Source: Verrucomicrobiota bacterium
GTDB taxonomy: Bacteria; Verrucomicrobiota; Verrucomicrobiia; Verrucomicrobiales; Akkermansiaceae
Direction of reading: 5' to 3'
Assembly (NCBI GenBank): GCA_026397695.1
Contig: JAPLUJ010000419.1
Span: forward strand, 1-6,692
Length of the DNA stretch: 6,692 bases
Position 1 is the first letter of the stretch. Each line of letters opens with the position of its first letter. The notes beneath the pieces were generated by a model. That model ran no database searches. It was not told where the DNA came from and saw only the letters and a program-made list of their open reading frames with translations. This document shows positions 6,563 through 6,692 of the stretch, piece by piece. A program made the position numbers and the translations under genes.

Positions 6563-6692
6563 GGTAGGGACGGTCGGCCTCGGCCGTCCCACTTGTCCGC
6601 CGGATGGCGGTGCGAATGGAGGGAGCTTGATTCGCTAAAATCCAAGCGCTTAGCCATTCGCTTCCTCCGTGTCCTTTCAGGCCGCAAGGCCA
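6563..6692. repeat. Cluster of palindromes, probable dispersed intergenic repeat (REP-like)
   Basis: Four inverted repeats sit side by side and account for most of this segment. They are a 10-bp stem with a 4-nt loop (6567-6590), CCGCC-GGAT-GGCGG (6597-6610), an 8-bp long-range pair GCGAATGG with CCATTCGC (6612-6619 and 6654-6661) that encloses a GCTTG/CAAGC pair, and GGCC-GCAA-GGCC (6680-6691) with a GNRA-type loop. The segment may continue past the right edge. Only one copy is visible here, so calling it a dispersed repeat is inference from its structure and intergenic position. It could instead be a structured RNA or a terminator region. Confidence 0.5.
6567..6590 (+). other. Strong GC-rich hairpin
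   Basis: GGGACGGTCG (6567-6576) pairs with CGGCCGTCCC (6581-6590) around the loop GCCT. That makes ten pairs, nine Watson-Crick and one G-U when read as plus-strand RNA. The wobble becomes an A-C mismatch on the minus strand, so the plus-strand transcript folds better. No T-run follows, so a classical intrinsic terminator is unlikely, although it could still end or stabilise the lipoprotein transcript. Confidence 0.6.

Noticed and set aside
6502..6687. Minus-strand 61-codon frame (Arg/Lys-rich, contains HSHRHPADKW)
   Set aside because: It reads straight through the palindromes, so its composition is explained by the repeat rather than by coding constraint.

Overview
The window looks like an ordinary chromosomal stretch of a GC-rich, Gram-negative-type bacterium. 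Verrucomicrobiota is my best guess, by inference only. In its favour are five genes with no usable Shine-Dalgarno sequence, a 'Clostridium-type' phosphatidylserine decarboxylase beside a glnD homologue, a secreted EF-hand protein, a large TPR/beta-propeller lipoprotein, and a GC-rich palindromic intergenic element. No marker gene settles the phylum.

Layout. The left third (1-2410) is on the minus strand. psd (2410 to 1493) is followed after 37 bp by glnD (start 1454), which runs off the left edge. The 484 N-terminal residues of GlnD are present: the nucleotidyltransferase domain and the start of the HD region. A 353-bp divergent intergenic region (2411-2763) follows. The right part is on the plus strand: a small secreted EF-hand protein (2764-3084), a 234-bp gap with no supported gene, a 104-residue protein of unknown family (3319-3633), and a large lipoprotein of about 869 residues (3701-6310). 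The last 382 bp hold no credible gene. Their final 130 bp form a cluster of hairpins that looks like a dispersed palindromic repeat.

How the genes fit together. psd makes phosphatidylethanolamine at the inner membrane. GlnD uridylylates and deuridylylates PII in response to glutamine. They share direction and a short gap but no obvious pathway. The three plus-strand genes are collinear. A consensus TATAAT overlapping the stop codon of the unknown gene suggests that the lipoprotein has its own promoter. I see no CRISPR array, transposase, phage gene, tRNA or rRNA, and no convincing sign of a new multi-gene system. The items most worth checking are the lipoprotein's architecture, the unexplained open frame upstream of the 104-residue gene, and the palindromic element at the right edge.
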